Shown here: one piece after another, positions 24,986 through 34,579 of the stretch | Numbering within the stretch: position 1 is the stretch's first letter | How the letters are laid out: each line of letters begins with the position of its first letter | Assembly: GCA_018242625.1 (NCBI GenBank) | Contig: JAFEBO010000009.1 | Coordinates: 1 to 64,000, forward strand | Length of the DNA stretch: 64,000 nt | Reading direction: 5' to 3' | Source of the DNA: Planctomycetota bacterium | GTDB lineage: Bacteria > Planctomycetota > Phycisphaerae > Phycisphaerales > UBA1924 | Program-made: the position numbers and the translations under genes | The notes under the pieces: generated by a model | Told to the model about the DNA's origin: nothing | Seen by the model: the letters and a program-made list of their open reading frames with translations, nothing else | Databases searched by the model: none

Positions 24986-26110
24986 TCAGGCCCCGTGACC
25001 GGGCGCGATATTCCGACCGAATTCACCCGGCTCAAAGAAGTGAACTTCGTTCATATCCACGGCCAGCGTGACCTCATGACCCGCCGTGATTCCCGCACGG
25101 GAGGGCAGTCGCGCGACCAGTCCCGGGTGATTCGCAGTCGCACAGGCGATATCGATCGTGTCGCCCAGCGGCTCCACGACGTTCGATCGCACACGCAGCG
25201 GGGTGCTGCCGGGAACGTTGACGCCGAAGGAGAACATCTGCGGGCGGATCCCAAGCACGAGGGGCTTGCCGGTCAGGGGCTCGAGCGCCGAGCGCCGCGA
25301 TTCCGGGCACGCAAGCGTCTGGCCGCCCTCACCCGCCTCCACAAACGCAAGGCCCGAAGCGCCGCGCCGGATCTCGCCCTGCAGGAAGTTCATGGGCGGC
25401 ATCCCCACAAAAGCGGCAACAAACCTGTTGGCCGGGCGGTGGTACACCTCCAGTGGCGGCCCGGCCTGCTGGATGAGGCCATTGCTCATGACGACGATGC
25501 GGTCGCCGAGCGTCATGGCCTCTTCCTGATCGTGCGTGACGTAGATCGTGGTGGTTTTCAGCCGCTGGTGCAGGGCCTTGAGCTCGGCGCGGGTTGTAAC
25601 CCGGAGCTTGGCGTCGAGGTTGGAAAGAGGCTCGTCGAAAAGGAACGCCTTGGGCTCGCGGACGATGGCCCGCCCGAGAGCAACGCGCTGGCGCTGGCCG
25701 CCGGAAAGCTGCTTGGGCTTGCGATCGAGCAGTTCGGTCAGCCCCAGCGTCTTCGCGGCCCCCTGCACGCGGCGGTCGATCTCATGACGCGGAACCCCCC
25801 GCAGCTTGAGCGCAAAGGCCATGTTCTTGTAGACGCTCATGTGCGGGTAGAGCGCGTACGACTGAAAGACCATCGCGATGTCGCGGTCCTTCGGGTGCAC
25901 GTCGTTCACGACGCGATCATCAATCGAAATGGTCCCGCCGGAAACATCCTCAAGCCCCGCGACCATGCGGAGCGTGGTGGACTTCCCGCAGCCCGATGGC
26001 CCCACAAGCACAACGAACTCGCCGTCGCGAATGTCGAGATTAAAGTCCTTTACGGCGGCGAAGCCGTTGGGGTATTTCTTCTGTACGGAGGAAAGTACGA
26101 CTCGCGCCAT
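24986..26110 (-). CDS. ABC transporter ATPase, MalK/UgpC type
   Basis: 374 residues from ATG at 26110; a TTG further upstream was rejected. Nucleotide-binding domain: Walker A GPSGCGKST, Q-loop FQSYALYPHM, signature LSGGQRQR, Walker B AFLFDEPLSNLD and H-loop VTHDQEEAM. After ~residue 235 comes the C-terminal MOBE/TOBE regulatory domain (GIRPQMF, LGDTIDIAC) typical of ATPases energising sugar or glycerol-phosphate importers (MalK, UgpC, MsmK). No permease or solute-binding protein is adjacent. Family members can serve several carbohydrate importers in trans. No Shine-Dalgarno is visible; a 400-bp leader with a terminator hairpin lies upstream. Confidence 0.9.
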   Translation of the reverse strand: MARVVLSSVQKKYPNGFAAVKDFNLDIRDGEFVVLVGPSGCGKSTTLRMVAGLEDVSGGTISIDDRVVNDVHPKDRDIAMVFQSYALYPHMSVYKNMAFALKLRGVPRHEIDRRVQGAAKTLGLTELLDRKPKQLSGGQRQRVALGRAIVREPKAFLFDEPLSNLDAKLRVTTRAELKALHQRLKTTTIYVTHDQEEAMTLGDRIVVMSNGLIQQAGPPLEVYHRPANRFVAAFVGMPPMNFLQGEIRRGASGLAFVEAGEGGQTLACPESRRSALEPLTGKPLVLGIRPQMFSFGVNVPGSTPLRVRSNVVEPLGDTIDIACATANHPGLVARLPSRAGITAGHEVTLAVDMNEVHFFEPGEFGRNIAPGHGA

Positions 26111-26510
26111 GGGCCGAAAGATTAGCGTGTTGGGAAGCGCTGCGCATTCCAACCGTTACATGGAGAAGCCCGGCGTTACATCAAAGGTGCCTCAGCAATT
26201 GCCAGACGCAACTTCCGCACCCCGCCGCGCCGGCCCAATGCCGCTTCAGAAGAACGCACCGCCCTGCCTGAATCAATGAAAAAGGCCCGCGACGTTCATT
26301 GCTGAACGGCCGCGGGCTTGGGGTGGGGGCAAGGGATGGAAGCTTGGGATGAGACCTGATCGGGAGACGAGATGAAAGAGAGCAGGCCGAGACGCGATGG
26401 GTTTTCCGCTTGCCCATCCGACTCGACCTCACCCCATTAGACGGGGCAAAGCGCCGACCAGATTCACATTTTTTCAGATTCTCGAAGTGATCGTCCGGTA
26501 GATTACCCCG
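26111..26510. other. Intergenic leader between ABC ATPase and MHS transporter
   Basis: 400 bases between divergent genes. It holds one strong minus-strand terminator-like hairpin (26279-26317, separate entry). It also holds a short direct repeat TGTAACG near 26151-26180 and a possible small basic minus-strand ORF starting near 26421, which looks more like chance than a gene. The hairpin sits 168 bp upstream of the ABC start codon, so the region could produce a short RNA or act as an attenuator. Confidence 0.4.
26279..26317 (-). terminator. Rho-independent terminator-like hairpin
   Basis: On the minus strand GCCCGCG (26317-26311) pairs with CGCGGGC (26291-26285). After a small internal loop, CGTTCA pairs with TGAACG around a 4-nt loop. 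A run of five T (26283-26279) follows. All elements of an intrinsic terminator are present only in the minus direction. No annotated gene ends here, so it would terminate an unannotated short transcript or act in the ABC ATPase leader. Confidence 0.65.
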
Positions 26511-28121
26511 ATGCCACCGGACTCTACACCCCACTCCCCCCACTCCCCCCACCACCACAAACACACCGAGCCCGTTCTCTCCAAGCACAGCCTCTGGACG
26601 ATCATCGCGGCGTCGTCGGCAGGCACTCTGATCGAGTGGTACGACTTCTACATTTTCGGCGCGCTCGCCGTCACCATCTCCGACGTCTTTTTCCCCGCCG
26701 ATTCAGGCGCCACCGGCCTGCTCTCGACCCTGGCCACCTTTGCCATCGGCTTTGTCGTAAGACCTTTCGGGGCCATCGTTTTCGGCGCGCTCGGCGACAT
26801 GATCGGCCGCAAGTACACGTTCATGGTCACGCTGCTGCTCATGGGCGGGGCGACCTTCGTCATCGGTGTTTTGCCCGGCTATTCCTCCATCGGCTGGCTC
26901 GCGCCCGCGCTCCTCATCATCCTGCGCCTCGGGCAGGGTCTTGCGCTCGGCGGCGAATATGGCGGAGCGGCCACCTACGTCGCCGAGCATTGCCCCGACG
27001 GCAAGCGGGGATACTGGACGAGCTGGATTCAGACCACCGCCACACTCGGCCTGTTCCTCTCGCTGGGCGTCATCCTGCTCTGCCGGTTCCTGCTCACGCC
27101 GGATCAGTTCAGCGCCTGGGGCTGGCGAATCCCCTTCTGGGTATCGCTCGTGCTGGTCTTTTTCAGCTGGTTCATCCGCCGTCGGATGAGCGAATCGCCG
27201 CTCTTCCAGGCCATGAAGGCGAGCGGCAAGGGGGCAAAAAACCCGATCCGCGAGTCCTTCGCACACAAGCAGAACCTCCGGCTCGTTCTCCTGGCACTCT
27301 TTGGCGCAACCGCGGGCCAGGGTGTCGTCTGGTACACGGGCCAGTTCTACGCCATGAACTTCACCAAGCTCACGCTCAACATCGAGGCCTCCCAGACCGA
27401 GATCATCGTCGGTATCGCGCTCGTCTTGGGAACTCCATTCTTTGTGTTCTGCGGCTGGCTTTCGGACCGGATCGGCCGCAAGCCCATCATGATGGCCGGA
27501 TGCCTGCTGGCCTTGATCCTCTATTACCCCATCTACGGGGCGATGGCCGCCGCGGCCAACGTGGCCGACCCCGCCCGATTCCCCCCCGCCGGACCCGTCC
27601 AGACCTTGGGCGAACCCAAAGTGGAGCACTTCGCCGCCGACACCGCGGAATCCAAACCCGCAAGGACGGTGACCGTCTCGAAAGAGCGGCAGACGTTCAC
27701 GGACGGCACGACAAACACCATCACGACAACCCAAACGGACGCCGATGGGAAGGTGGTGACGACACGCAAGAGCACGATCCACCTTGGCTCGCTCTCTTCG
27801 ACACCCGCCCTGACGCTGGTCTTTCTGATCTGGGTGCAGGTGCTGCTGGTCACGCTGGTTTACGGACCCATAGCCGCCTTTTTGGTGGAGCTTTTCCCCA
27901 CACGCATCCGGTACACGAGCATGTCGCTGCCCTATCACGTAGGAAACGGCATCTTCGGGGGAATGGTTCCCTTCATCGGGGCCCTGCTGGTGGAGCGCAC
28001 CTCCAATCCGTACTCGGGACTCTGGTATCCCATGGCGGTCTGCGCCCTGACTCTGGTCGTGGGAACGTTCCTGCTCGTCGAACGCCGCGATGTGCGTCTG
28101 CACGAAGAAGCAACAAACTGA
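26511..28121 (+). CDS. MFS transporter, metabolite:H+ symporter (MHS) family
   Basis: 536 residues. Twelve-helix major facilitator with the MHS start SSAGTLIEWYDFYIFG. MFS motif A appears in loop 2-3 (GALGDMIGRKYTF) and again in loop 8-9 (GWLSDRIGRKP). LRLGQGLALGGEYGG is the typical family signature. The N-terminus is His-rich (HHHKH). Between TM9 and TM10 a ~90-residue hydrophilic insert rich in Thr and charged residues replaces a normally short periplasmic loop. Homologues import organic acids such as citrate, shikimate, proline-betaine or ketoglutarate; the substrate here cannot be deduced. It stands alone between the ABC ATPase (divergent) and speA. Confidence 0.85.
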   Translation: MPPDSTPHSPHSPHHHKHTEPVLSKHSLWTIIAASSAGTLIEWYDFYIFGALAVTISDVFFPADSGATGLLSTLATFAIGFVVRPFGAIVFGALGDMIGRKYTFMVTLLLMGGATFVIGVLPGYSSIGWLAPALLIILRLGQGLALGGEYGGAATYVAEHCPDGKRGYWTSWIQTTATLGLFLSLGVILLCRFLLTPDQFSAWGWRIPFWVSLVLVFFSWFIRRRMSESPLFQAMKASGKGAKNPIRESFAHKQNLRLVLLALFGATAGQGVVWYTGQFYAMNFTKLTLNIEASQTEIIVGIALVLGTPFFVFCGWLSDRIGRKPIMMAGCLLALILYYPIYGAMAAAANVADPARFPPAGPVQTLGEPKVEHFAADTAESKPARTVTVSKERQTFTDGTTNTITTTQTDADGKVVTTRKSTIHLGSLSSTPALTLVFLIWVQVLLVTLVYGPIAAFLVELFPTRIRYTSMSLPYHVGNGIFGGMVPFIGALLVERTSNPYSGLWYPMAVCALTLVVGTFLLVERRDVRLHEEATN

Positions 28122-28323
28122 TCCCGCCAGACCCCTTTCAAGTGGCGAACGCGCGGGAACACGCTATCTTTTTGGGTTGAGGCGCAGGACGCGCCGCTCT
28201 TTCTGACGCACGGACGCACCCAGAATGCCGGCGCGCAAGCGCCGTGAAGGGTTGGTGTTCGCACAATTCCCGCGCCCATCACAGCGCGGAGCACGGGAGC
28301 CGCGGACACGCGGCGAAAGCACG

Positions 28324-30363
28324 ATGGCAACGGTTACGACCGCGAGCGGCGCCAATCTCTCTTCCATGAAAGTCGAGGTCCCGGGGATGTCCGAGCAGAC
28401 GGCCGCGCCCAAACAGCCCTGGAGCATCCAGGACTCGGAGCGTCTCTTCGGAATCCGCGAATGGGGCGACGGCTATTTCGCGGTCAACGGCGAGGGACAC
28501 CTCGTTGTCATGCCCGAACGCGATCCCAAGCGCCAGATCGATCTCCACGAGGTGATCGAAGGGCTGCGCGAGCGCGAGATCGGCACGCCCGTCATCATCC
28601 GCCTCCGCGACCTCCTGAAGCACCGGCTCACCGAGATCCGCGAAGCCTTCGACAACGCGATCAAGGAACACCAGTACACCGGATCCTACTGCTGCGTGTA
28701 TCCGATCAAGGTCAACCAGCAGCGCCAGCTCTGCGAAGAAGTGCGTGACTACGGCTCGGCCCTGGGATTCGGCCTCGAGGCCGGCTCCAAGCCCGAACTG
28801 CTCGCCGTCTTGGGCCTCACCGAGAACCTCCCCAACATGCCCGTCGTCTGCAACGGGTTCAAGGACAGCGAGTTCATCGAGACCGTCATCCTCGCCACCA
28901 AGCTCGGACGACACATCATCCCCGTCGTCGAGCGCTTCACCGATCTCGAACTCATCGTCCATCACGCCAAGCGCTACGGCGTGCGTCCCAGGATCGGCAT
29001 CCGCGCCAAGCCTTCGTCGCAGGGCTCGGGACGCTGGGAGTCCTCCGGCGGCATGCGTTCCAAATTCGGCCTCACCGTCTCCGAGATGCTCCACGCCCTG
29101 GAGTTCCTCAAGAAGCACGACATGGCCGATTGTCTCAACATGATCCACTTCCACATCGGAAGCCAGGTCGGAGACATCCGCAACATCAAGGCCGCCGTCA
29201 ACGAACTCGCCCACATCTACGTCGAACTCAAGAAACTCGGCGCCGGGCTCGACACCATCGACGTCGGCGGCGGCATGGGCATCGACTACGACGGCAGCCA
29301 GAGCGACTCGCCCTCCAGCGTCAACTACGGCGTCGCCGAGTACGCGGCCGACATCGTCTACCGCATCAAGAGCGTCTGCGACACCGCCGAACTTCCCCAC
29401 CCGCGCATCCTCAGCGAATCCGGGCGCGCCATGGTGGCTCATTCGTCGCTCCTCATCGTCGACGTCCTGGGCAAGACCAACTTCCCGAGCGACCCGGACA
29501 TGCCGGCGCTCAAGAAGCTGATGAAGGAAGAGAAGCAAAAGCCCCAGCCCATCATCGAGCTCGTCGATGCGTTCGAGATGCTCGACCAGCCGAAGGTGAA
29601 CCTCGTCGAGGTCTACCACGACGCCGTCCAGGCCCGTGACGAGGCGATGAGCCTGTTCAACCTCGGCTACATGTCCCTCCGGATGCGCGCAAGCGCCGAA
29701 CGGCTTTTCTGGGCCATCGGGCGCAAGGTGCTCGCCCTCGCCACGGCCAAGGGCGAACTCCCCGACGACCTGATCGACCTGCCGCAGGTGCTTTCCGACA
29801 TCTACTACGTCAATTTCAGCGTCTTCCAGAGCCTGCCCGACCACTGGGCCATCGACCAGCTCTTCCCCATCTGCCCGATCCACCGGCTGAACGAAGAGCC
29901 GATCCGCCGCGCCATCCTCGCCGACATCACCTGCGACTCCGATGGCCAGGTCGACAAGTTCTGCGACAAGCGCACCACCAGCAAGCCCGTGCTCGAACTG
30001 CACGAACTCAACTACAACAACGGCGACCACAAGCCGCAGCCCTACTACCTCGGCATGTTCCTGCTCGGCGCCTATCAGGAAGTGCTGGGCGACCTGCACA
30101 ACCTCTACGGCGACACCCACGTCGTGCACGTCAGCTTCGACGATTCACCCGGCGTAGGCGACTGGGACCTCGACGAAGTTGTCGAGGGCGACACCGTCAA
30201 GGAAGTGCTGAGCTACGTCCAGTACGACCACGAAGACCTCATCAAGTCCATGCGCCGCGACATCGAACGCGCCGTCAAGGCGGGCACGATGAGCGTCGGC
30301 GATGGCCAGTCACTGCTCAAATTTTACGATCAGGGCATGGAGGGGTATACGTACCTCGAGTAG
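28324..30363 (+). CDS. speA: Biosynthetic arginine decarboxylase
   Basis: 679 residues from ATG at 28324, close to the family norm of ~660. PLP-dependent enzyme converting arginine to agmatine plus CO2, the first step of the agmatine route to putrescine. Visible motifs: PLP lysine region YPIKVNQQRQ, FHIGSQV, glycine loop GGGMGIDYDG, SESGRAMVAHS, and C-terminal SFDDSPGVGDWDLDE and SYVQYDHEDL. The in-frame extension to 28225 has unusual composition and no obvious conservation, and was not used. Together with the deoxyhypusine-synthase-like gene 5.5 kb downstream it suggests local polyamine metabolism. It is convergent, 2 bp from the next gene, without a visible terminator. Confidence 0.95.
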   Translation: MATVTTASGANLSSMKVEVPGMSEQTAAPKQPWSIQDSERLFGIREWGDGYFAVNGEGHLVVMPERDPKRQIDLHEVIEGLREREIGTPVIIRLRDLLKHRLTEIREAFDNAIKEHQYTGSYCCVYPIKVNQQRQLCEEVRDYGSALGFGLEAGSKPELLAVLGLTENLPNMPVVCNGFKDSEFIETVILATKLGRHIIPVVERFTDLELIVHHAKRYGVRPRIGIRAKPSSQGSGRWESSGGMRSKFGLTVSEMLHALEFLKKHDMADCLNMIHFHIGSQVGDIRNIKAAVNELAHIYVELKKLGAGLDTIDVGGGMGIDYDGSQSDSPSSVNYGVAEYAADIVYRIKSVCDTAELPHPRILSESGRAMVAHSSLLIVDVLGKTNFPSDPDMPALKKLMKEEKQKPQPIIELVDAFEMLDQPKVNLVEVYHDAVQARDEAMSLFNLGYMSLRMRASAERLFWAIGRKVLALATAKGELPDDLIDLPQVLSDIYYVNFSVFQSLPDHWAIDQLFPICPIHRLNEEPIRRAILADITCDSDGQVDKFCDKRTTSKPVLELHELNYNNGDHKPQPYYLGMFLLGAYQEVLGDLHNLYGDTHVVHVSFDDSPGVGDWDLDEVVEGDTVKEVLSYVQYDHEDLIKSMRRDIERAVKAGTMSVGDGQSLLKFYDQGMEGYTYLE

Positions 30364-30365
30364 GT

Positions 30366-32252
30366 CTACCGCACGCCGCACTCTTTGCGTGCGCGGGCGA
30401 TTGTGTCGCTTCCAAGCCAACGGTGGCGCGAAAAGAGCGACCACGGCGATGATTTCCCTATGACCTTGAGGTGTTCGGCGGCGGCATCGACTTCTCCCGC
30501 GCGCCAAAGCGCATACGCAAAGAACTGCCGCGACCTCGCCGTGTCCATCGTCGGCTTGAAACTTCCGGCACGAAACATTTTTTCGTTAGCCGAACGAAGT
30601 TCGGCACGGACCGCCGGCTGCTGAAGATACTCATCGATCGCCTTGATGCCGCGCTGCCGGGCAATCGTGCCCGCCGCCTCCAGATGGGCTTCAGCGATCA
30701 CCGTGTGCACACTTTTGCCGGCGGGAGCCGACGCACTCCCGCGCCGGGCGATCTCGAGCATTTTCTCGTCAGACCCGCCCCACTTCTCCGCAAAGCATGT
30801 GACGATGAAGGAGTACGCCGGACGGTTTGCCGGCCACCGAGCGATGGCCGCTTCGAACCGTTCCAATGCTACAGGTTTCGGAAGGCCAAGCCCCATCGCC
30901 GTATAAACCAGCCAGGCTCTGGAAATCGGATCCTTCTCTTCCATCGCGGCGGCCCGCTGAAGTTCGTTGTCGGCCATTTCGAGCCGTTCGAGGAACCTGC
31001 CAACGTTCTTTGCTTTCCACTTCATCCCCCTCGCGTGCCATCCCCACTTGAGATAGAAAATGCCGCGGACCATCCGGGGGACAAACGAGTCCGGCCGCTC
31101 CTCGATCCAGCCATCGAACCACTCCGGAACAACATCCCAGTCGGCCATGGCCTCGACCACGAAGGCGAGGTCGTCGGGGTGCCGCTGCATGCGGATTGCG
31201 TCTTCCGCGGCGAGAAAATCTCCGGATTTGACGCGCGCACGAACAGCCCTTGTAAATTCGTTGTCAACGTAGCTGTCGCTCGCGCCAAGCCATTTCGATC
31301 CTCGACGGAGCGAAACGTGCTCGCCGCTCGGCCGCAGAAGCTCCATAACTGCCTTGTCTTCGGAGAGCGGGCGGTGAGCCCGGTTGGCCCTTGGCCTGTC
31401 GGCCAACTCCAGTTTCGGACGTTTGGCCTCAAGCGAAGGATCGTGCGATTCTGCCCATGCAAGCAATTGGCCAAGAGTTTGAAGCGAGAGGGCAATATCT
31501 TCCCGCAGAACGGCCCTTTCTTCTTCGTCTTTCTTCTTGAAGATACTCGTGATCTTGAGCGAAGCCACTTTTCCGCAGCGACAGCCATGCACGGCGTACT
31601 CGAGAGTCGGGCCCGAACCGCCGGAGAGAGGAGCGGGCGAGAGCAGCACTTCAAACTTGGCGGCATCTTTCAGGGAATCAAGAGACGTTTCGGCAACATC
31701 CCGCATCTTGAACTCCCAGAGCGACCGATTCGCCCAACTGCGGCAGGACTCGCAGTACACGCGCTCTGTTGCAGCCGCGGCGGCGCCCATTCCGACCAGC
31801 AGAAAAGCCCCCGCCTCGAGAATCCAAAGAATGATGAGAATCCAACCGTTCACAGCCAGGCCTGAAGTCGCTCCCCCACCCTTGAATACCGGAATGCCTG
31901 TCGCGACTCGGGCAGAAAGAAATTCCAAGAAGCCCTTTCCGGAAGATGCCCCCGCCGCATCGATCTTGTAGATCGCGATATACCCGGTCACCGGGAAGAG
32001 AATGACGGCGGCGAGACCAACCATCGCACCCGCGCCCGGACTGCGCCAATGTGAATAGGTCAACGCACGATCCACCGCGATGCCAATGCCCGCAATATAT
32101 AAAAGCACGCAGAAACCAAAGACCCACATTGGTGCGGCCGCCTGGATTCCTTCGTACGCAACCGCACCCGCCGAAACAACCACAAACAACAACGGGATAA
32201 AGAACCACCCTCGGGCGCTCTTCCGCCCGGAAGGTTTGTAAGTGCTCAGCAT
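30366..32252 (-). CDS. Membrane protein with cysteine-rich module and helical C-terminal domain
   Basis: 628 residues; family not recognised. Four transmembrane helices lie in the first 160 residues: FFIPLLFVVVSAGAV, VFGFCVLLYIAGIGIAV, MVGLAAVILFPVTGY and ILIILWILEAGAFLLVGMG. Then comes a possible zinc module, YCESCRSW and, about 55 residues later, HGCRCGKV. The remaining ~350 residues are helical with alternating A/L/E/W spacing resembling TPR-like repeats (GDFLAAEDAIRMQRHPDD; GEVDAAAEHL). A small ORF ends 13 bp upstream on the same strand and may be co-transcribed. No enzymatic motif is seen. Confidence 0.75.
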   Translation of the reverse strand: MLSTYKPSGRKSARGWFFIPLLFVVVSAGAVAYEGIQAAAPMWVFGFCVLLYIAGIGIAVDRALTYSHWRSPGAGAMVGLAAVILFPVTGYIAIYKIDAAGASSGKGFLEFLSARVATGIPVFKGGGATSGLAVNGWILIILWILEAGAFLLVGMGAAAAATERVYCESCRSWANRSLWEFKMRDVAETSLDSLKDAAKFEVLLSPAPLSGGSGPTLEYAVHGCRCGKVASLKITSIFKKKDEEERAVLREDIALSLQTLGQLLAWAESHDPSLEAKRPKLELADRPRANRAHRPLSEDKAVMELLRPSGEHVSLRRGSKWLGASDSYVDNEFTRAVRARVKSGDFLAAEDAIRMQRHPDDLAFVVEAMADWDVVPEWFDGWIEERPDSFVPRMVRGIFYLKWGWHARGMKWKAKNVGRFLERLEMADNELQRAAAMEEKDPISRAWLVYTAMGLGLPKPVALERFEAAIARWPANRPAYSFIVTCFAEKWGGSDEKMLEIARRGSASAPAGKSVHTVIAEAHLEAAGTIARQRGIKAIDEYLQQPAVRAELRSANEKMFRAGSFKPTMDTARSRQFFAYALWRAGEVDAAAEHLKVIGKSSPWSLFSRHRWLGSDTIARARKECGVR

Positions 32253-32265
32253 GACAAAATACTCC

Positions 32266-32421
32266 TCACGTCAATGTCTTCTGCAGAGTGCCCGCCCGAT
32301 CACCCTGCCAGACTTTGGCCTTCTCCATCGTCTTCGCATCTCGCAGCTTCTCGTGCTGAAGCCCCATCTGGGACTTCGGCGGCTTTGCTTTCCTGCGCAC
32401 TCGGAGTTCTGATTTGGCCAT
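32266..32421 (-). CDS. Small basic protein (51 aa)
   Basis: Begins MAKSELRVRRKAKPPKSQMG and ends with a Lys/Thr-rich tail; strongly basic and hydrophilic. No Shine-Dalgarno is obvious. In its favour are its position 13 bp upstream of the next minus-strand gene and a composition unlike a GC shadow ORF. Function unknown; nucleic-acid or ribosome association would fit the composition but is speculative. Confidence 0.45.
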   Translation of the reverse strand: MAKSELRVRRKAKPPKSQMGLQHEKLRDAKTMEKAKVWQGDRAGTLQKTLT

Positions 32422-32473
32422 TGTGGCAGAATAACGGCCGCAAGCCCGATCGGCCGATTCCCAATGACTCCCC

Positions 32474-33196
32474 ATGCTCGAGCTCGGCCTGCATCTGGCG
32501 ATTTACGCGGCCCTCTTCGGCCTCTTCGCTCTGGTCACAGGCAAGCCCACGCTCCGCGCGCTCGCCCTGGGGGCCGCAATCTACGCCGCGCAGGCTCTTG
32601 CGCTCCGTTACGCCCACTACCTCCCCACGCCGGCATTTCTACAGGCCTCAAGCTGGAACTGGATCGGCAAAGCCGTGTCCATCGTCGCAGTGCTGGCGCT
32701 CTTTCCGTTGCTCACTACCGATGAACGCCGCGAAACCGGCCTGACAATCCGCTTCAAAAAGGGCTGGGCGATCCGCGCTCTTCCTGTCGTTTTCCTGCTT
32801 GTCCTTCTCCCCATCTACTTCGCGCGCAATGCCAAGCCCGAGCCCTGGAACACAGAAGCAATCGCCTTCCAGGCCACCATGCCCGGCTTTGCCGAAGAGC
32901 TCGCCTACCGCGGCCTGATGCTCGCCGTCCTCAATGTCGCATTTCTGCGACCATGGAAACTCCCCGGCGCGAAGTTTGGGCCCGCACTCATCATCACCAG
33001 CTTGATGTTCGGCGTCTCTCACGGCGTCACGCTCGACGATGCTGGATTTTCGGTGAACACCTTCAACCTCGTCCGCACCACCCTCTCCGGCTTCCTCTAC
33101 GGCTACATCATGGAAGCGTGCGGCACGCTCATCGCCCCCATCTTCGCCCACAACCTCTCCAACGCCGCCCGCTACCTCTTCGTCATGTTGAAATGA
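32474..33196 (+). CDS. CPBP family intramembrane metalloprotease
   Basis: 240 residues with about six to eight membrane helices. The three conserved CPBP (Abi/Rce1-like) motifs are present in order: EELAYRG (E-E-x3-R), FGVSHG (F-x3-H) and HNLSNAARYL (H-x3-N). These residues bind metal and form the active site within the membrane. Bacterial CPBP proteins process prenylated or peptide substrates, confer bacteriocin immunity, or have unknown roles. No bacteriocin-like gene is nearby. The divergent neighbour is the small basic ORF; the downstream gene is convergent. Confidence 0.85.
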   Translation: MLELGLHLAIYAALFGLFALVTGKPTLRALALGAAIYAAQALALRYAHYLPTPAFLQASSWNWIGKAVSIVAVLALFPLLTTDERRETGLTIRFKKGWAIRALPVVFLLVLLPIYFARNAKPEPWNTEAIAFQATMPGFAEELAYRGLMLAVLNVAFLRPWKLPGAKFGPALIITSLMFGVSHGVTLDDAGFSVNTFNLVRTTLSGFLYGYIMEACGTLIAPIFAHNLSNAARYLFVMLK

Positions 33197-33206
33197 CGCG
33201 AGCGCA

Positions 33207-34445
33207 TCACCCGATCAGCACCGGCTCATCCTGCACGCAGCTCGTGATCTCCGGCCCTTTCGTCGGATCGACATACACATTGATCTCATTCCGAACCCCA
33301 AAGCTCGGCGTCCCCGCGCCGCACTCCTTCTCCGCGGCCTCCTTCGACAGATACAGCCCCGGCTCGATCGTGAAGCCGATATCCGGGAGCATCTCGCGGG
33401 TATCCCTCGTCTCGAAGTTGTCGAGATTCATCCCCATCCCGTGCACCATCACGCCCGGGCTCAGGCTGTGCCCGGTGCGATGCTTGACGTACGGCATCAG
33501 CCCCGCCTTCTCAAACACCCCGCGCGCCGCCTCATCAAGCTGCCAGCCCTGCACCGTCCGCCCCGCCCTCCACGATTCCTGCGCCAGCTTCACCGATGCA
33601 TCGCGGGCATTGCGCACCGCATCAAACACCCGGCGCATGCCCTTTGGCACTTCCTTGCCGACATACCCCGTCCACGTGATGTCCGAGTAAACGTTCTCTT
33701 CCCCTTCCTTCGATCCCTTCACCCGCGCCCACAAATCAATCAACACCCAGTCGCCCTTCCTGATCTGCGTCGGCGTCCGCTCCGTCGGCTCATAGTGCGG
33801 ATCGGCGGCATGCCCGTTCACGCTCACGATCGGCCCATCCGGCCACTCCAGCCCCTTCGCCTTGAACTGAGCCCGAATCCAATCCGCAACCTCAAGCTCC
33901 CAGACATCCTTCCCGCCGCGGATCCGCTCGGCGATGTAGGCAAACGCCCCCGGCATGATCTCGCCGCACGCCTTGCTCGCCGTCGCGTGCTTCGCCCTCG
34001 CCTCGGCCCCCCACCGCGCCACCGACACCTGCACAAGATTCGCGCTCGAAACAACCTCGACACCCAGCGAACGCACCAGCTCAACGACTCCGCAAGGCGT
34101 GACATCCATCACGGGAAGCGAATCCCCCGGCGTGTATTCCATCGCGACGCGGCCGAGCCCTCCGAGCTCGCGTGCCAGGGCGGCGTGCAGTTCCCGCCAG
34201 CCGCCATACACAACCCGTGCGATCGACTTGGTGCTGTCTCCTGTGGCGAAGGCACCCTCGTCGAGGCTCTGAGTGATCAGGCGAGGCTGACCGGCCGCAG
34301 GAATCAACGCAAATGAGCGCCGGGTCACGTGGCGCTTGCCCGGGAAGAGCCTCAGGAAGACCGAATTTGTGTTCCGGAAGTCGTGCAGAAGCCACGCATC
34401 GATCCCGCGCTGCTTCATGAACGACTGCAGTGCTTCCTTCTCCAT
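33207..34445 (-). CDS. M24 family metallopeptidase (Xaa-Pro aminopeptidase-like)
   Basis: 412 residues. The N-terminal creatinase-like domain (about 1-155, HDFRNTNSVFLRLFPGKR) precedes a pita-bread catalytic domain. All five dinuclear-metal ligands can be placed: D in VLIDLWARV, D in VYSDITWTGY, H in RTGHSLSPG, E in FTIEPGLYL and E in VRNEINVYV. Family members cleave an N-terminal residue before proline. No signal peptide, so probably cytoplasmic. ATG at 34445. Convergent with the CPBP gene and divergent from the exported protein at 34580. Confidence 0.9.
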   Translation of the reverse strand: MEKEALQSFMKQRGIDAWLLHDFRNTNSVFLRLFPGKRHVTRRSFALIPAAGQPRLITQSLDEGAFATGDSTKSIARVVYGGWRELHAALARELGGLGRVAMEYTPGDSLPVMDVTPCGVVELVRSLGVEVVSSANLVQVSVARWGAEARAKHATASKACGEIMPGAFAYIAERIRGGKDVWELEVADWIRAQFKAKGLEWPDGPIVSVNGHAADPHYEPTERTPTQIRKGDWVLIDLWARVKGSKEGEENVYSDITWTGYVGKEVPKGMRRVFDAVRNARDASVKLAQESWRAGRTVQGWQLDEAARGVFEKAGLMPYVKHRTGHSLSPGVMVHGMGMNLDNFETRDTREMLPDIGFTIEPGLYLSKEAAEKECGAGTPSFGVRNEINVYVDPTKGPEITSCVQDEPVLIG

Positions 34446-34579
34446 AGCTCACTCCCGACGGTCCGAAAACCAATCCCCATTCATGGGGTTTTTGTTTGCG
34501 TTCAAGGCCCCGAAAGGACAGAATAGCGATGTACCCAACGTTCCGGGTTCGATGCGCTTGTGCAAGGGGAGAAGAACAG

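Noticed and set aside
26181-26588. 135-aa minus-strand ORF in the ABC leader
   Set aside because: Crosses the terminator hairpin and overlaps the start of the MHS gene; its translation is low-complexity and unconserved-looking.
28279-30129. 616-aa minus-strand open frame opposite speA
   Set aside because: Val/Asp/Gly-rich antisense translation of strongly biased speA codons; speA is unambiguous.
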